DNA of 64,000 nt from positions 372,001 to 436,000 of the forward strand of contig NZ_JACHXO010000005.1 of the NCBI RefSeq assembly GCF_014192155.1, written 5' to 3'. A model generated the notes under the pieces. It saw nothing but the letters and a program-made list of their open reading frames with translations, was not told the DNA's origin and did no database searches. The stretch is from Roseateles terrae (GTDB lineage Bacteria; Pseudomonadota; Gammaproteobacteria; Burkholderiales; Burkholderiaceae_C). Below, piece by piece: positions 36,250 to 44,954 of the stretch (position 1 is the first letter of the stretch; each line of letters starts with the position of its first letter). The position numbers were made by a program, and so were the translations under genes.

Positions 36250-36623
36250 GGGGAATCCTTTCTTGAATGCGGGAGGGCCGGGGGCGGCCCATGGGCTCGA
36301 TAGGGGGATTATCGGGCAGGCGCCATGTCCCGTGGCGGTGGGGGTGCTTGACCGCCTTTTGCCGCGTGCCAGGTTGGCTTGTAGGGCTGCCGATGGCGAC
36401 CGATGACTTCGCTCAGAAAGGCGCCGGCCCAGGGCCCCTTTGCTCCATGTCATTCCTGTCCGGCTACGCCGGCCATTCCCTTCTTTACTTACGCAAAGGG
36501 GCCCCGGTCCGGCTTATTCTTCGAAACCGCTGACTTCGACGAGCGCGTTCTGGCGTCGGGCAACGCGTGTGGCCACCCATCAGCCCTGAATTGCGCAGCG
36601 TGCAGCGCTCGGACGACCAGGCG
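36250..36623. other. Intergenic region between OM protein and grxD
   Basis: About 370 bp without a gene. Its main content is the inverted-repeat element at 36432-36504. Short frames across it have no recognisable product. Confidence 0.7.
36432..36504. repeat. Long inverted repeat with nested hairpin
   Basis: Arms GGGCCCCTTTGC (36432-36443) and GCAAAGGGGCCC (36493-36504) are perfectly complementary over 12 bp. Inside the 49-nt loop CCGGC-tac-GCCGG (36460-36472) forms a second hairpin. The shape suits a dispersed intergenic repeat element or a structured RNA; it lies upstream of grxD, not at an operon end. Confidence 0.6.
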
Positions 36624-37325
36624 TCAGAAGCTGTAGCTCACGCCCAACTGCAGGACCGGCTTGAACCGCACATCCCGACTCATGTCATCCAGCGGCGCGC
36701 TGTTCCCCAGCCGAAGGCCAGGTGCACCGCCCGCCAACATGCCAAGGTCGGCGCTGAAACCCCAACCCCCTCGGAGGGAATAGCTGGTGTAGCCCAGCCC
36801 CACATACGACATCGACAGACTGGGCTCCCGCTCAGCCGCCGTCAGCAAACTCAGGCTGCGCTGCCCCACGGAGAGATAAGGCGACAAACTCGCCCCCCGC
36901 CCCAGCGCCATCCCCGAGCTGCTCTGCACCAGCGACAACGGCCCCACCAGCAAGCCGCCCGTCGCTCGCAGCCCTCCACGCGTGCCCTGACCCAGGCCAG
37001 AACCGGTGAGGTAATAGTCACCCAGCAGATTGGCGCTGAGAATGCGGCTGCCATTGCGTGCGTCATAACTGCCGCCCGCATCGTCCAGCGCCTGATTCAT
37101 CTGCACCCGCGCCTGCCAATGGCTGGTCGTGCTGCCGGAGCCGCCCGGGCTGCCGTCATCCAGACTGGCGCCGCCGCCAAAGCCCTGGCCCCCATACGCT
37201 CGGCTCAGGCTGCCGCTGTAGGCGTTGGATTTGAGTTGCAGTCCCTGCTGGGCCCAGACGGCACCGGCCGACGTCATACCGGCCAGGACCAGAACCAGGC
37301 GCAGGAGCACAGGTGCGGCGCGCAT
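36624..37325 (-). CDS. Secreted outer-membrane beta-barrel-like protein, unknown function
   Basis: A 233-aa protein with a signal peptide ending near GAVWAQQG. The mature part alternates short Gly/Ser-rich and aromatic strands (GDYYLTGSGLGQGTRGG, LSMSYVGLGYTSYSLRGGWG) and ends in VSYSF, the C-terminal aromatic signature of BamA-assembled barrels. No specific family is recognised. Confidence 0.7.
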   Translation of the reverse strand: MRAAPVLLRLVLVLAGMTSAGAVWAQQGLQLKSNAYSGSLSRAYGGQGFGGGASLDDGSPGGSGSTTSHWQARVQMNQALDDAGGSYDARNGSRILSANLLGDYYLTGSGLGQGTRGGLRATGGLLVGPLSLVQSSSGMALGRGASLSPYLSVGQRSLSLLTAAEREPSLSMSYVGLGYTSYSLRGGWGFSADLGMLAGGAPGLRLGNSAPLDDMSRDVRFKPVLQLGVSYSF

Positions 37326-37570
37326 TGGAGGTCTCCCATACAGGAACCGATCTCCAGCTCGATCACCGACGGGGTGGATCCCCGCTCAGTCGGCCGGATT
37401 CAAAGCTCCGATGGAAGTCATGCTACGCGGTGGTCCCGCGCTTGTGTAGCCCGAGTTGAAAGGGGATTCATCGGCTGTTGCAGTTTTGGCCGGCCAGGCG
37501 AAGCCGCAGCGTCCCGCCCATGGCGCCCACTGTTGCCCCGGCGCCTCAGCCTGTGGCGCGCAAGCCGCAC

Positions 37571-38425
37571 TCACCGTCCGTCGGCCCGCCGAGCACCCGC
37601 CCAGCACCCACCGGTGACCCGCGGCTGGCCGCCCAGGTCGCGTCGAAGCGACACGTCCCCAAAACCCCGCTCATGCAGCAGCGACGCCACAGATTCCGCC
37701 TGATCCCAGCCATGTTCCAGGAGCAGCCAGCCCCCCGGAACGAGAAGCGCCGGCGCGTGCTGCGTCAAGTGACCAAGGTCACTGAGTCCGTTACCTTCCG
37801 GCGTGAGTGCCGAGCGCGGTTCGTGACGCAATGCACGAAGATGCTCGTCGTTCCCGGCGACATAGGGTGGATTGCTGACAATCAGATCGAACGGTGGCTG
37901 GCCCGACAGCGGTTCGAACCAGCTGCCCAGATGGGCCTGGACGGGCAACCCCAGCCGCTCGGCATTGCCGACGGCCACTTTCAAGGCACCGGCGCTGGCA
38001 TCCACCATATGCACCGCCGCATCCGGACGCTGGGCGGCGATGGCCAGTGCAATCGCGCCGCTGCCGGTCCCCATGTCCACCACCCGCGGCGCGGTCAGGC
38101 CAGCCAGCCGCTCCAGCGCCCACTGCACCAGCACTTCCGTGTCCGGGCGGGGAATCAAGGTGTCGGGCGTCACCGCCAGTCGCAAGCCGAAGAACTCCTT
38201 CTCGCCAACGAGGTACGCCAGCGGTACCTCATCCAGCCGCTTCACCAGCCAGTCCTGGAAGCGTTCCAGCTGCGCCGGGGTCAGCGGGTCGGTGTCATGC
38301 GAGATCAGCCAGCTGCGCCCGCACTTCAGCACTGCCTGCAGCAGGTACTGAGCTTCTGCGCGCGGCAGCCCGGCCTGAATGGCTTGTTGCAGCGCCTGTG
38401 CGACGGTCAGGGGCATGTCCATCAC
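37571..38425 (-). CDS. prmC: Release factor glutamine methyltransferase PrmC
   Basis: Methylates the Gln of the GGQ motif in RF1/RF2. The 284-aa protein has the SAM fold motif [17 protein letters not shown] near residue 115 and the catalytic NPPY in [17 protein letters not shown]. The start region [15 protein letters not shown] lies in the expected N-terminal domain. Its start overlaps the prfA stop (ATGG/TGA region), giving the conserved hemA-prfA-prmC order. Confidence 0.96.
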   Translation of the reverse strand: MMDMPLTVAQALQQAIQAGLPRAEAQYLLQAVLKCGRSWLISHDTDPLTPAQLERFQDWLVKRLDEVPLAYLVGEKEFFGLRLAVTPDTLIPRPDTEVLVQWALERLAGLTAPRVVDMGTGSGAIALAIAAQRPDAAVHMVDASAGALKVAVGNAERLGLPVQAHLGSWFEPLSGQPPFDLIVSNPPYVAGNDEHLRALRHEPRSALTPEGNGLSDLGHLTQHAPALLVPGGWLLLEHGWDQAESVASLLHERGFGDVSLRRDLGGQPRVTGGCWAGARRADGR

Positions 38426-39507
38426 CGCCCCTCCAGCGCCGCCAGCTGCTCGGCCGCCTGCGCCTGCTGCAAGCCTTGAATCACGTCGGCCAGGTCCCCG
38501 TCCATGATGGCGCCCAGCTTGTACAGCGTGAGGTTGATCCGGTGATCGGTCAGCCGCCCCTGGGGGAAGTTGTAGGTGCGGATACGGTCGCTGCGGTCGC
38601 CCGAGCCGATCAGGCTCTTGCGCTGCGCCGCTTCCTTGGCCGCCCGTTCATTGCGGTCCTTGTCCCGCAGGCGGGCCGCCAGCACGGACATCGCCTTGGC
38701 CTTGTTGCGGTGCTGGCTGCGGTCGTCCTGGCATTCAGCCACCAGCCCGGTCGGGAGGTGGGTGATGCGGATCGCGCTGTCGGTCTTGTTCACGTGCTGT
38801 CCGCCAGCGCCACTGGCCCGGAAGGTGTCGATGCGCAGATCGGCCGGATTCAGCTGAATCTCTTCCGCTTCGTCCGGCTCGGCCATGACCGCCACCGTAC
38901 AGGCGCTGGTGTGGATGCGACCTTGCGACTCCGTGGCCGGCACCCGCTGCACCCGATGGCCGCCCGACTCGAACTTGAGCCGGCCATACACACCGTCGCC
39001 TTCCAGCCGCAGCACCAGTTCCTTGTAGCCGCCCAGGTCCGACACATTGGCGGACAGCACTTCATGCTTCCAGCCCTGTGTCTCGGCGAAGCGCATGTAC
39101 ATGCGGGCCAGGTCGCCCGCGAACAGCGCCGATTCATCCCCGCCGGTACCGGCCCGGATTTCCAGGAAGGCCGGGCGCTCGTCATCCGGATCCTTCGGAA
39201 TCAGCGCCAGTTGCAGCGCCTGATCCAGCTCCGCAATGTCGGCCTCAGCGCTGGTGATCTCGTCGCGGGCCATGGCGATCATCTCCGCGTCCCCGCTGTC
39301 CAGCAGTTCCCGGGCTGCCGCCAGGTCCGCCTCGCGCTGCTGGTAACGCCGGTAGCGCTCCACCAGTGACGACACCTCCGCCTGCTCGCGGGTCAACGCA
39401 CGGTAGCGCTTCATGTCGGCCGCGACACTGCCGTCCGCGAGCGTGTTGTCCAGTTCGACCAGACGGAAACCAAGGCGTTCGAATTGTTGGCGAAGGGTGT
39501 CGTTCAT
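38422..39507 (-). CDS. prfA: Peptide chain release factor 1
   Basis: A 361-aa RF1 recognising UAA and UAG. The catalytic GGQ is in [20 protein letters not shown]. The N-terminal coiled region and the codon-recognition domain precede it. The C-terminus ends [16 protein letters not shown]. It lies downstream of hemA and upstream of prmC. Confidence 0.97.
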   Translation of the reverse strand: MNDTLRQQFERLGFRLVELDNTLADGSVAADMKRYRALTREQAEVSSLVERYRRYQQREADLAAARELLDSGDAEMIAMARDEITSAEADIAELDQALQLALIPKDPDDERPAFLEIRAGTGGDESALFAGDLARMYMRFAETQGWKHEVLSANVSDLGGYKELVLRLEGDGVYGRLKFESGGHRVQRVPATESQGRIHTSACTVAVMAEPDEAEEIQLNPADLRIDTFRASGAGGQHVNKTDSAIRITHLPTGLVAECQDDRSQHRNKAKAMSVLAARLRDKDRNERAAKEAAQRKSLIGSGDRSDRIRTYNFPQGRLTDHRINLTLYKLGAIMDGDLADVIQGLQQAQAAEQLAALEGR

Positions 39508-39828
39508 GGCCAGGAGGCGAGGGCGGAAGCCTGCGGTTGCGGTGCGCGGCGCTGCTCAGTGCAAGGCCGTGAGCGCTGTGGTTGTCGCCCCGACGGGGGG
39601 CGGGCAGGATCCCTGAAGGGGGAGGGCAGAGGCATCTGCAGTGAGGCATCACCGACATCGGGATAGGGTGTGCCAGGAATGCTGGAGGCCAGTGCTGGAC
39701 GGGTGCAGCGATTCAGGTGCTGCGTCGGCAATGTGGCAGCGGCCGAGGCAATGTCAGCGCTGGGCGCCGGTGAAGCGCTTCGATCCATCGCTGGCGTCGC
39801 GGGCCGCCGGGAACATCGAGGGACGTCG
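39508..39828. other. Spacer between hemA and prfA
   Basis: About 320 bp, long for this normally compact junction. No supported gene, terminator or RNA is seen. Overlapping frames in all directions lack recognisable domains. Confidence 0.6.
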
Positions 39829-41397
39829 CTAAGACTCGCGCGTGCGCAGTGGGCTGGGCACTGCGGTGCCATCGTCCGCCATCAAGGCGGCAACGATGGT
39901 GGAAGAGTTCGACGCCGAGCTTGTGCCGGCGGCAGCGGAAGAAGTGCCCGAGGAGCCCGAGGAGCCCGAATGACCTGAATGACCCGAGATGCCGGCTGTG
40001 CCGGTCATTCCGAAAGCGCCGCCAGCCGGGCCTGAAGCCGCTGGAACTGCCGACATCGGCAGGTCCGTTGGCGTGTTGCGCAGGAAGAGCCGGGACACCG
40101 TCTGCGCCATTGCCAGCCGGTGGTCGCCGTCGCTGGCGTTCAGCTCCGCCATGGCGCCGTGCAACATCTTCTGCGTCAGGCCGCGGGAGAGGGCTTCGAG
40201 CACGGTGTCGATGTCCTGGCCCTTGGCCAGCAGCTTGCGGGCGCGCTGGATCTCCGCCTGCCGCCAGCTGTCCGCCTGCTGATGCAGGGCCTGGATCAGC
40301 GGAACGGTGTGCCGCTGGCCCAGCCAGTGCACAAAACTCTGCACACCGTGTTCAATGATGGCCTCGGCCTGCTGCACCGCCGCCTGGCGCTTTTCGCCGG
40401 CGGTCTGCACCAGTTGCGACAGGTCATCCACCGTGTAGAGATAGATGTCGTCCAGCTGGGCGACTTCGGGTTCGATGTCTCGCGGCACGGCCAGGTCCAC
40501 CATGAACATCGGGCGGTGCTTGCGGCGCTTGAGAGCGCGCTCGACAGCGCCGAGGCCAATCAGGGGCAGGCTGGATGCGGTGCAGCTGATCACCGCGTCA
40601 AATTCGTGCAGGCGCTGCGGCAGGTCCACCAGACGGATGGCTTCGGCGCCCAGATGCTGGGCCAGCTTCTCGCCGCGCTCCAGCGTGCGGTTGGCCACCG
40701 CCAGCCCCTTGGGACCCTTGGCTGCGAAGTGCGTGCCCACCAGTTCGATCATTTCGCCGGCGCCGACCAGCAGCACGCGGATGTCCGACAGGTTCTCAAA
40801 CAGCTGGGACGCCAATCGCACCGACGCAGCGGCCATGCTGATGGAGTGGCTGCCGATCTCGGTGGAACTGCGCACTTCCTTCGCCACCGAGAAGCTGCGC
40901 TGGAAGAGCTGATGCAGCGTGGTGCCCAGCGTGCCGGCCTGATCCGCCTCGCGGACGGCCTGCTTGAGCTGACCCAGAATCTGCGGTTCGCCCAGCACCA
41001 TCGAATCCAGGCCGCTGGCCACCCGGAACGCATGGCGGGCGGCCTTGCCGTCTTCGGCCACATAGGCGTGGTCCAGCAAGGTGGCGCTGCCCACGCCGCC
41101 AATGCCGGCCAGCCATTCCACCGCCGGGCGGACCATGTCCGGATGCCCGGCCACATAAAGCTCGGTGCGGTTGCAGGTGGAGAGCAGGGCGGCTTCGGGC
41201 AGCTGGGCCTGTCCGCCCGCCTGACCCCGGCCGGCGGACGACGACAGCAGCGCGCCCATGCCGCGGGAGGCGCCCTGGCCGAGCTGGTCGGTGAAACGCT
41301 GGAGGGTGGGAGCGAGCTGCTCCAGGGTGAACGCAAAGCGTCCGCGCAGGTCCAAAGGCGCGGACTGATGGTTCAAGCCAAGAGCAAAGACCGTCAT
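39829..41397 (-). CDS. hemA: Glutamyl-tRNA reductase with Gly/Ser-rich tail
   Basis: The committed step of C5 tetrapyrrole synthesis, feeding both heme and bacteriochlorophyll. The 522-aa protein starts MTVFALGLNHQSAPLDLRGR and has the active-site Cys in LLSTCNRTELYVAG and GEPQILGQLKQAV. The NADPH domain holds VLLVGAGEMIELVGTHFA. The last roughly 85 residues are a low-complexity extension (SGHSGHSGSSGSSGTSSAAA) beyond the usual length of about 420-430. ATG 41397 is chosen for the conserved N-terminus. Confidence 0.96.
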   Translation of the reverse strand: MTVFALGLNHQSAPLDLRGRFAFTLEQLAPTLQRFTDQLGQGASRGMGALLSSSAGRGQAGGQAQLPEAALLSTCNRTELYVAGHPDMVRPAVEWLAGIGGVGSATLLDHAYVAEDGKAARHAFRVASGLDSMVLGEPQILGQLKQAVREADQAGTLGTTLHQLFQRSFSVAKEVRSSTEIGSHSISMAAASVRLASQLFENLSDIRVLLVGAGEMIELVGTHFAAKGPKGLAVANRTLERGEKLAQHLGAEAIRLVDLPQRLHEFDAVISCTASSLPLIGLGAVERALKRRKHRPMFMVDLAVPRDIEPEVAQLDDIYLYTVDDLSQLVQTAGEKRQAAVQQAEAIIEHGVQSFVHWLGQRHTVPLIQALHQQADSWRQAEIQRARKLLAKGQDIDTVLEALSRGLTQKMLHGAMAELNASDGDHRLAMAQTVSRLFLRNTPTDLPMSAVPAASGPAGGAFGMTGTAGISGHSGHSGSSGSSGTSSAAAGTSSASNSSTIVAALMADDGTAVPSPLRTRES

Positions 41398-41472
41398 GAT
41401 GGCGCCGATTATAAAATTCCTGCCGAACTCACGCACCTGTCAGGGGCAACGCATCCGGGTGATCCGTCAAGG

Positions 41473-41811
41473 ATGCGGCGACTTACCCCCGGACGGACCC
41501 CCGTCATCCAACCCAATGGGTCACTCTTGAACTTTCTGGACGTCGTCTGGCACCTGTGCAACCTCTTCCTGCCGGCCTGGGCCGTGGCGGCCCTGATGGC
41601 CGGGGCGCTCAAGCTGCTGTGGCGGGACCGGGCCCGCGGCATGACCTGGGCGCAGCTGGCGCTGTGGGGCGCGGCCGGCGGCTCGATGGCCGCCGTCTTC
41701 GCGGTGTTGCTGATCGGCCGGGACGGCAGCATGGCCGGTTACGCGGCCATCCTGCTCGGCGTCACGCTGCCGCAGTGGGGCCTGACGTGGCGAGCGTCTC
41801 CGCATAGCTGA
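41473..41811 (+). CDS. Small inner-membrane protein, unknown function
   Basis: Up to 112 aa with three hydrophobic segments ([56 protein letters not shown]). ATG 41473 is given; TTG at 41527, yielding [11 protein letters not shown] at the N-terminus, is an equally good start. It is divergent from hemA, and its last 50 bp overlap the 3' end of miaB on the other strand. Confidence 0.65.
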   Translation: MRRLTPGRTPVIQPNGSLLNFLDVVWHLCNLFLPAWAVAALMAGALKLLWRDRARGMTWAQLALWGAAGGSMAAVFAVLLIGRDGSMAGYAAILLGVTLPQWGLTWRASPHS

Positions 41812-43168
41812 GACCTTCCGCGCCGCCCACCGCCCTTTCGCCTTCCGCCAGCGGCACCTCGCCGCGCAGCGAGTGCGCGAAGGCTTCGGTGATGCGCAGC
41901 GGAATCAGCTGGTGCATCAGCCGCTCATGGCCCTTGAAGTTGACGATGCGGTTGCACTCGGTGCGGCCCATCAGCTCGGTGGCATCCCGGCGGGCGTGTC
42001 CTGACACCAGCACCGGCACCGTCTTGCCCACCAGTTCCTGGTTGTAGCGCAGGGCGGTGGCTTCGATCTCGGCCTGCAGTTCCTGCAGACGACGCACCTT
42101 CACCTCATGCGGCGTGTCGTCGGCCAAGTTGGCGGCCGGCGTGCCGGGGCGCGGGCTGAAGATGAAGCTGAAGGACGCGTCGAAACCGACGTCGCGCACC
42201 AGCTGCATCGTTTTGGCATGGTCCTCGTCCGTCTCGCCGGGGAAACCGACGATGAAGTCGCTGGCGATCCGGATGTCCGGCCGCACGGCCCGCAGGCGCC
42301 GCACGATGCTCTTGAACTGCAGGGCGGTGTAGCCGCGCTTCATGGCGCTCAGGATGCGATCGCTGCCGTGCTGCACCGGGAGGTGCACATGGTTCACCAG
42401 TTGAGGGATCTTCGCGTAAGCGTCGATCAGGCGCTGGCTGAACTCATTCGGATGGCTGGTGGTGTAGCGGATGCGTTCGATACCGGGGATCTCGGCCACA
42501 TATTCCAGCAGCAGCGCGAAGTCGGCGATCTCGTCCGAGTCCCCCATGCGGCCGCGGTAGGCATTCACGTTCTGGCCCAGCAGCGTCACTTCCTTGACGC
42601 CCTGATCGACCAGGCCGGCCACCTCTTCCAGCACGTCCTCGAAGGGGCGGCTCACTTCCTCGCCGCGGGTGTAGGGCACCACGCAGTACGAGCAGTACTT
42701 GGAGCAGCCTTCCATGATGGATACAAAGGCGCTGGCGCCTTCCACCTTGGCGGGCGGCAGGTTGTCGAACTTCTCGATTTCCGGGAAGCTGATGTCCACC
42801 TGCGGCCGCAGTTGCTCCTGGCGCTGGGCCAGCATCTGCGGCAGACGGTGCAGGGTCTGCGGGCCAAAGACCACGTCCACATAGGGCGCGCGTTCGATGA
42901 TGGCGGCGCCTTCCTGGCTGGCCACGCAGCCGCCCACGCCGATCAGCGTGCCCTTGGCCTTCAAATGCTTGATGCGGCCGAGGTCGGAGAACACCTTCTC
43001 CTGCGCCTTCTCCCGCACCGAGCAGGTGTTGAAGAGGATCAGGTCAGCTTGTTCCACATCGGTGGTCGGCTCATAGCCTTCGGCGGCGCGCAACACATCG
43101 GCCATCTTGTCCGAGTCGTACTCGTTCATCTGGCAGCCGAAGGTCTTGATGAAGACTTTCTTGGTCAT
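41762..43168 (-). CDS. miaB: tRNA-2-methylthio-N6-dimethylallyladenosine synthase MiaB
   Basis: Radical-SAM methylthiotransferase acting on A37 of tRNAs, 468 aa. The UPF0004 domain has [15 protein letters not shown] and [19 protein letters not shown]. The radical SAM cluster is [18 protein letters not shown]. The C-terminal TRAM domain ends in [17 protein letters not shown]. The final 15 or so residues overlap the opposing small gene. Confidence 0.97.
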   Translation of the reverse strand: MTKKVFIKTFGCQMNEYDSDKMADVLRAAEGYEPTTDVEQADLILFNTCSVREKAQEKVFSDLGRIKHLKAKGTLIGVGGCVASQEGAAIIERAPYVDVVFGPQTLHRLPQMLAQRQEQLRPQVDISFPEIEKFDNLPPAKVEGASAFVSIMEGCSKYCSYCVVPYTRGEEVSRPFEDVLEEVAGLVDQGVKEVTLLGQNVNAYRGRMGDSDEIADFALLLEYVAEIPGIERIRYTTSHPNEFSQRLIDAYAKIPQLVNHVHLPVQHGSDRILSAMKRGYTALQFKSIVRRLRAVRPDIRIASDFIVGFPGETDEDHAKTMQLVRDVGFDASFSFIFSPRPGTPAANLADDTPHEVKVRRLQELQAEIEATALRYNQELVGKTVPVLVSGHARRDATELMGRTECNRIVNFKGHERLMHQLIPLRITEAFAHSLRGEVPLAEGERAVGGAEGLSYAETLATSGPTAAA

Positions 43169-43306
43169 GGCAAGGGCTCCAGGCCCGGTGCTGTGTCAGC
43201 CCGGGCCGTGCAGGAATTCAGCAGAAATCGCGAGAGTCAGCGAATGTCTGCGGCAAGCAGAAAAACGCCGGGGGGATTCACAGACGGCAGAGGCGGGAAG
43301 TCAGCG

Positions 43307-43777
43307 TCACCACCAGGACGACTTGGTCCACTTCTGGTTGGCCGCATCAAACGACCATTCAGAGGCTTCCTTGACGGTGGTCGGCCAGGGTTTGTTCTCA
43401 AGCTCGACGCTGTTGAGCACCCAGACGTCCATGATCAGTCCGCTGAGGTCGGTGGTGTAGTGCACCACCAGCTTCTGGCCGGAGAGGGTGGCCGACAGGG
43501 CCACCATGTCGTTGGCGTCCTTGATGCGGGCACCGGGCGCAAGACGGGCGTCGCGTCCGTTGAGGGTGACTTCAGGCGGCACGCCGACCACCAGCGTGCC
43601 CCGCAGGGCCTTGGCCGGGAAAAAGCGATGGCCGATGGTCGCCTGAGCCTGCGCGGTCTGCGGCAGGAGGGCGGTGCCAACGGTGGCGGTCAGGACGGCG
43701 ATGCTGGCAGCCAGGGCGCTCATGGCACGACGAGGTGCGCGAAGGCCGGGCTGGGCGGGCATGGCACAGCGATACAT
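43307..43777 (-). CDS. Periplasmic protein of unknown function
   Basis: A 156-aa protein with a signal peptide ending TAQAQA. The mature domain reads GHRFFPAKALRGTLVVGVPP and PWPTTVKEASEWSFDAANQK, predicting a small beta-rich periplasmic fold. No family name is recalled. The start may be the second ATG (43762). It lies between miaB and the transpeptidase-like gene in the same direction. Confidence 0.7.
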   Translation of the reverse strand: MYRCAMPAQPGLRAPRRAMSALAASIAVLTATVGTALLPQTAQAQATIGHRFFPAKALRGTLVVGVPPEVTLNGRDARLAPGARIKDANDMVALSATLSGQKLVVHYTTDLSGLIMDVWVLNSVELENKPWPTTVKEASEWSFDAANQKWTKSSWW

Positions 43778-43842
43778 GGGGTAGATCCAGTGGCTGCGAA
43801 AAGGCGTAAGTGTACCGGCTGTGCCCGCGCCAGGGGGCGCTG

Positions 43843-44622
43843 TCAGAGCCGCCCGGTGTCCTGGCGTAACACCGGACGCGACATCGGCGACAACCTGTCA
43901 GCGGCCGCCGGAGCGGCATTGAGCGCCACCGGCGGCTCGGCGGGCGGCAGCGGTTCGGGCAGCACATAGACCACGCCCGGTCCTGCGCCGAGCACCGGCC
44001 GGACCACCTGGTCGAAGAATTCGCCGGTGACGATCACGCAGCCCAGCGAGATCCGGTTGTCGTCCGGCGACGGCGAGGCCAGCCGTTCGGCACGTCGCTC
44101 GCTGGCCGGGGCGGGCCGCAGGCGGTGGATGGCGAAGGCGGCGTCGTAATCCACCCAGATGACGGTTTCGCCTTTGAGATTTGGGCCCGGCTGGCTGTCA
44201 TAGCGGCCGGACGGGGTCGTGCGGAGTGCCGGCGGGATGCCGGTGGCCACCATCTGGCCGACATTGGGATCCAGCGTGTCGCCACGGGCGAGGCCGAGCA
44301 GGGCCGGCGCCGAGCCGGCGAGGCGGCCATCGGCGCGAAACACCAGCAGCCGGGCTTCCTTCTTGTCCACCACGGCGAAGGGCAGGCCATGCGCATCACC
44401 GCCTTGCAGGGCGACACGCACCATCTGCCGGGCTTCCGGCGACACGGCGGCCGCTTCCAGCTGCGCCTGCACGGCGGTGGCGGACAACCTCACGGCATGG
44501 GCCGGCTCTGCGGCCAGCGCCATGCTGATCAGGGCAGCGCCGATCAGCGTCTGCACCGGGAGCCGGGGCTCCCACTGGCGCCGCGAGTGATGGCGGCGTC
44601 CCAACAACTTCCAACCCTTCAT
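43843..44622 (-). CDS. L,D-transpeptidase-like periplasmic protein
   Basis: A 259-aa protein with an N-terminal hydrophobic signal (LIGAALISMALAAEPAHA). The C-terminal domain has NRISLGCVIVTGEFFDQVVR, matching the S-x-G-C catalytic Cys motif of YkuD transpeptidases; the usual His upstream is less clear (candidate IHRLRP). Such enzymes cross-link peptidoglycan or attach lipoproteins. The protein ends in a Pro/Ala-rich tail. Confidence 0.7.
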   Translation of the reverse strand: MKGWKLLGRRHHSRRQWEPRLPVQTLIGAALISMALAAEPAHAVRLSATAVQAQLEAAAVSPEARQMVRVALQGGDAHGLPFAVVDKKEARLLVFRADGRLAGSAPALLGLARGDTLDPNVGQMVATGIPPALRTTPSGRYDSQPGPNLKGETVIWVDYDAAFAIHRLRPAPASERRAERLASPSPDDNRISLGCVIVTGEFFDQVVRPVLGAGPGVVYVLPEPLPPAEPPVALNAAPAAADRLSPMSRPVLRQDTGRL

Positions 44623-44954
44623 GACGACTGCGGTCCTTGCAATGAAGACTGCATGGCCGTCTTCCGCGGCGGATATTAATGAGAGACGCGCTTTTCAACC
44701 CGGTGATCTGACCGCCGATCGCCCGGGAATGTCCCGAGGTTCCACAAGGTTGAACAAGCTGTCGGAAAGTACCGCCCGCGGTACGAAAAGCGCACGTCCG
44801 CGCAGCGCGTGCGCATGGTGCGCAAGACCTGCCTTGGGCGTGCTGCAATCGCGCAGCCGTCAGGGGGTGGCCGGGTGGCATTACCCGCCAGCAACAAGCC
44901 GGTCTGTCCGGCTACAGAGAATTCAAGAATGAGAAAAACCCGGGGAATCCAATC
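44623..44954. other. Divergent promoter region between transpeptidase-like gene and RND operon
   Basis: About 330 bp without a gene. It contains an AT-rich GATATTAATGA near 44670 and otherwise GC-rich sequence. No operator for a known efflux regulator could be recognised, and no regulator gene is adjacent. Confidence 0.6.

Noticed and set aside
36267-36533. 88-codon rightward ORF upstream of grxD
   Set aside because: It runs through the inverted-repeat element and lacks a ribosome-binding site or known domain.
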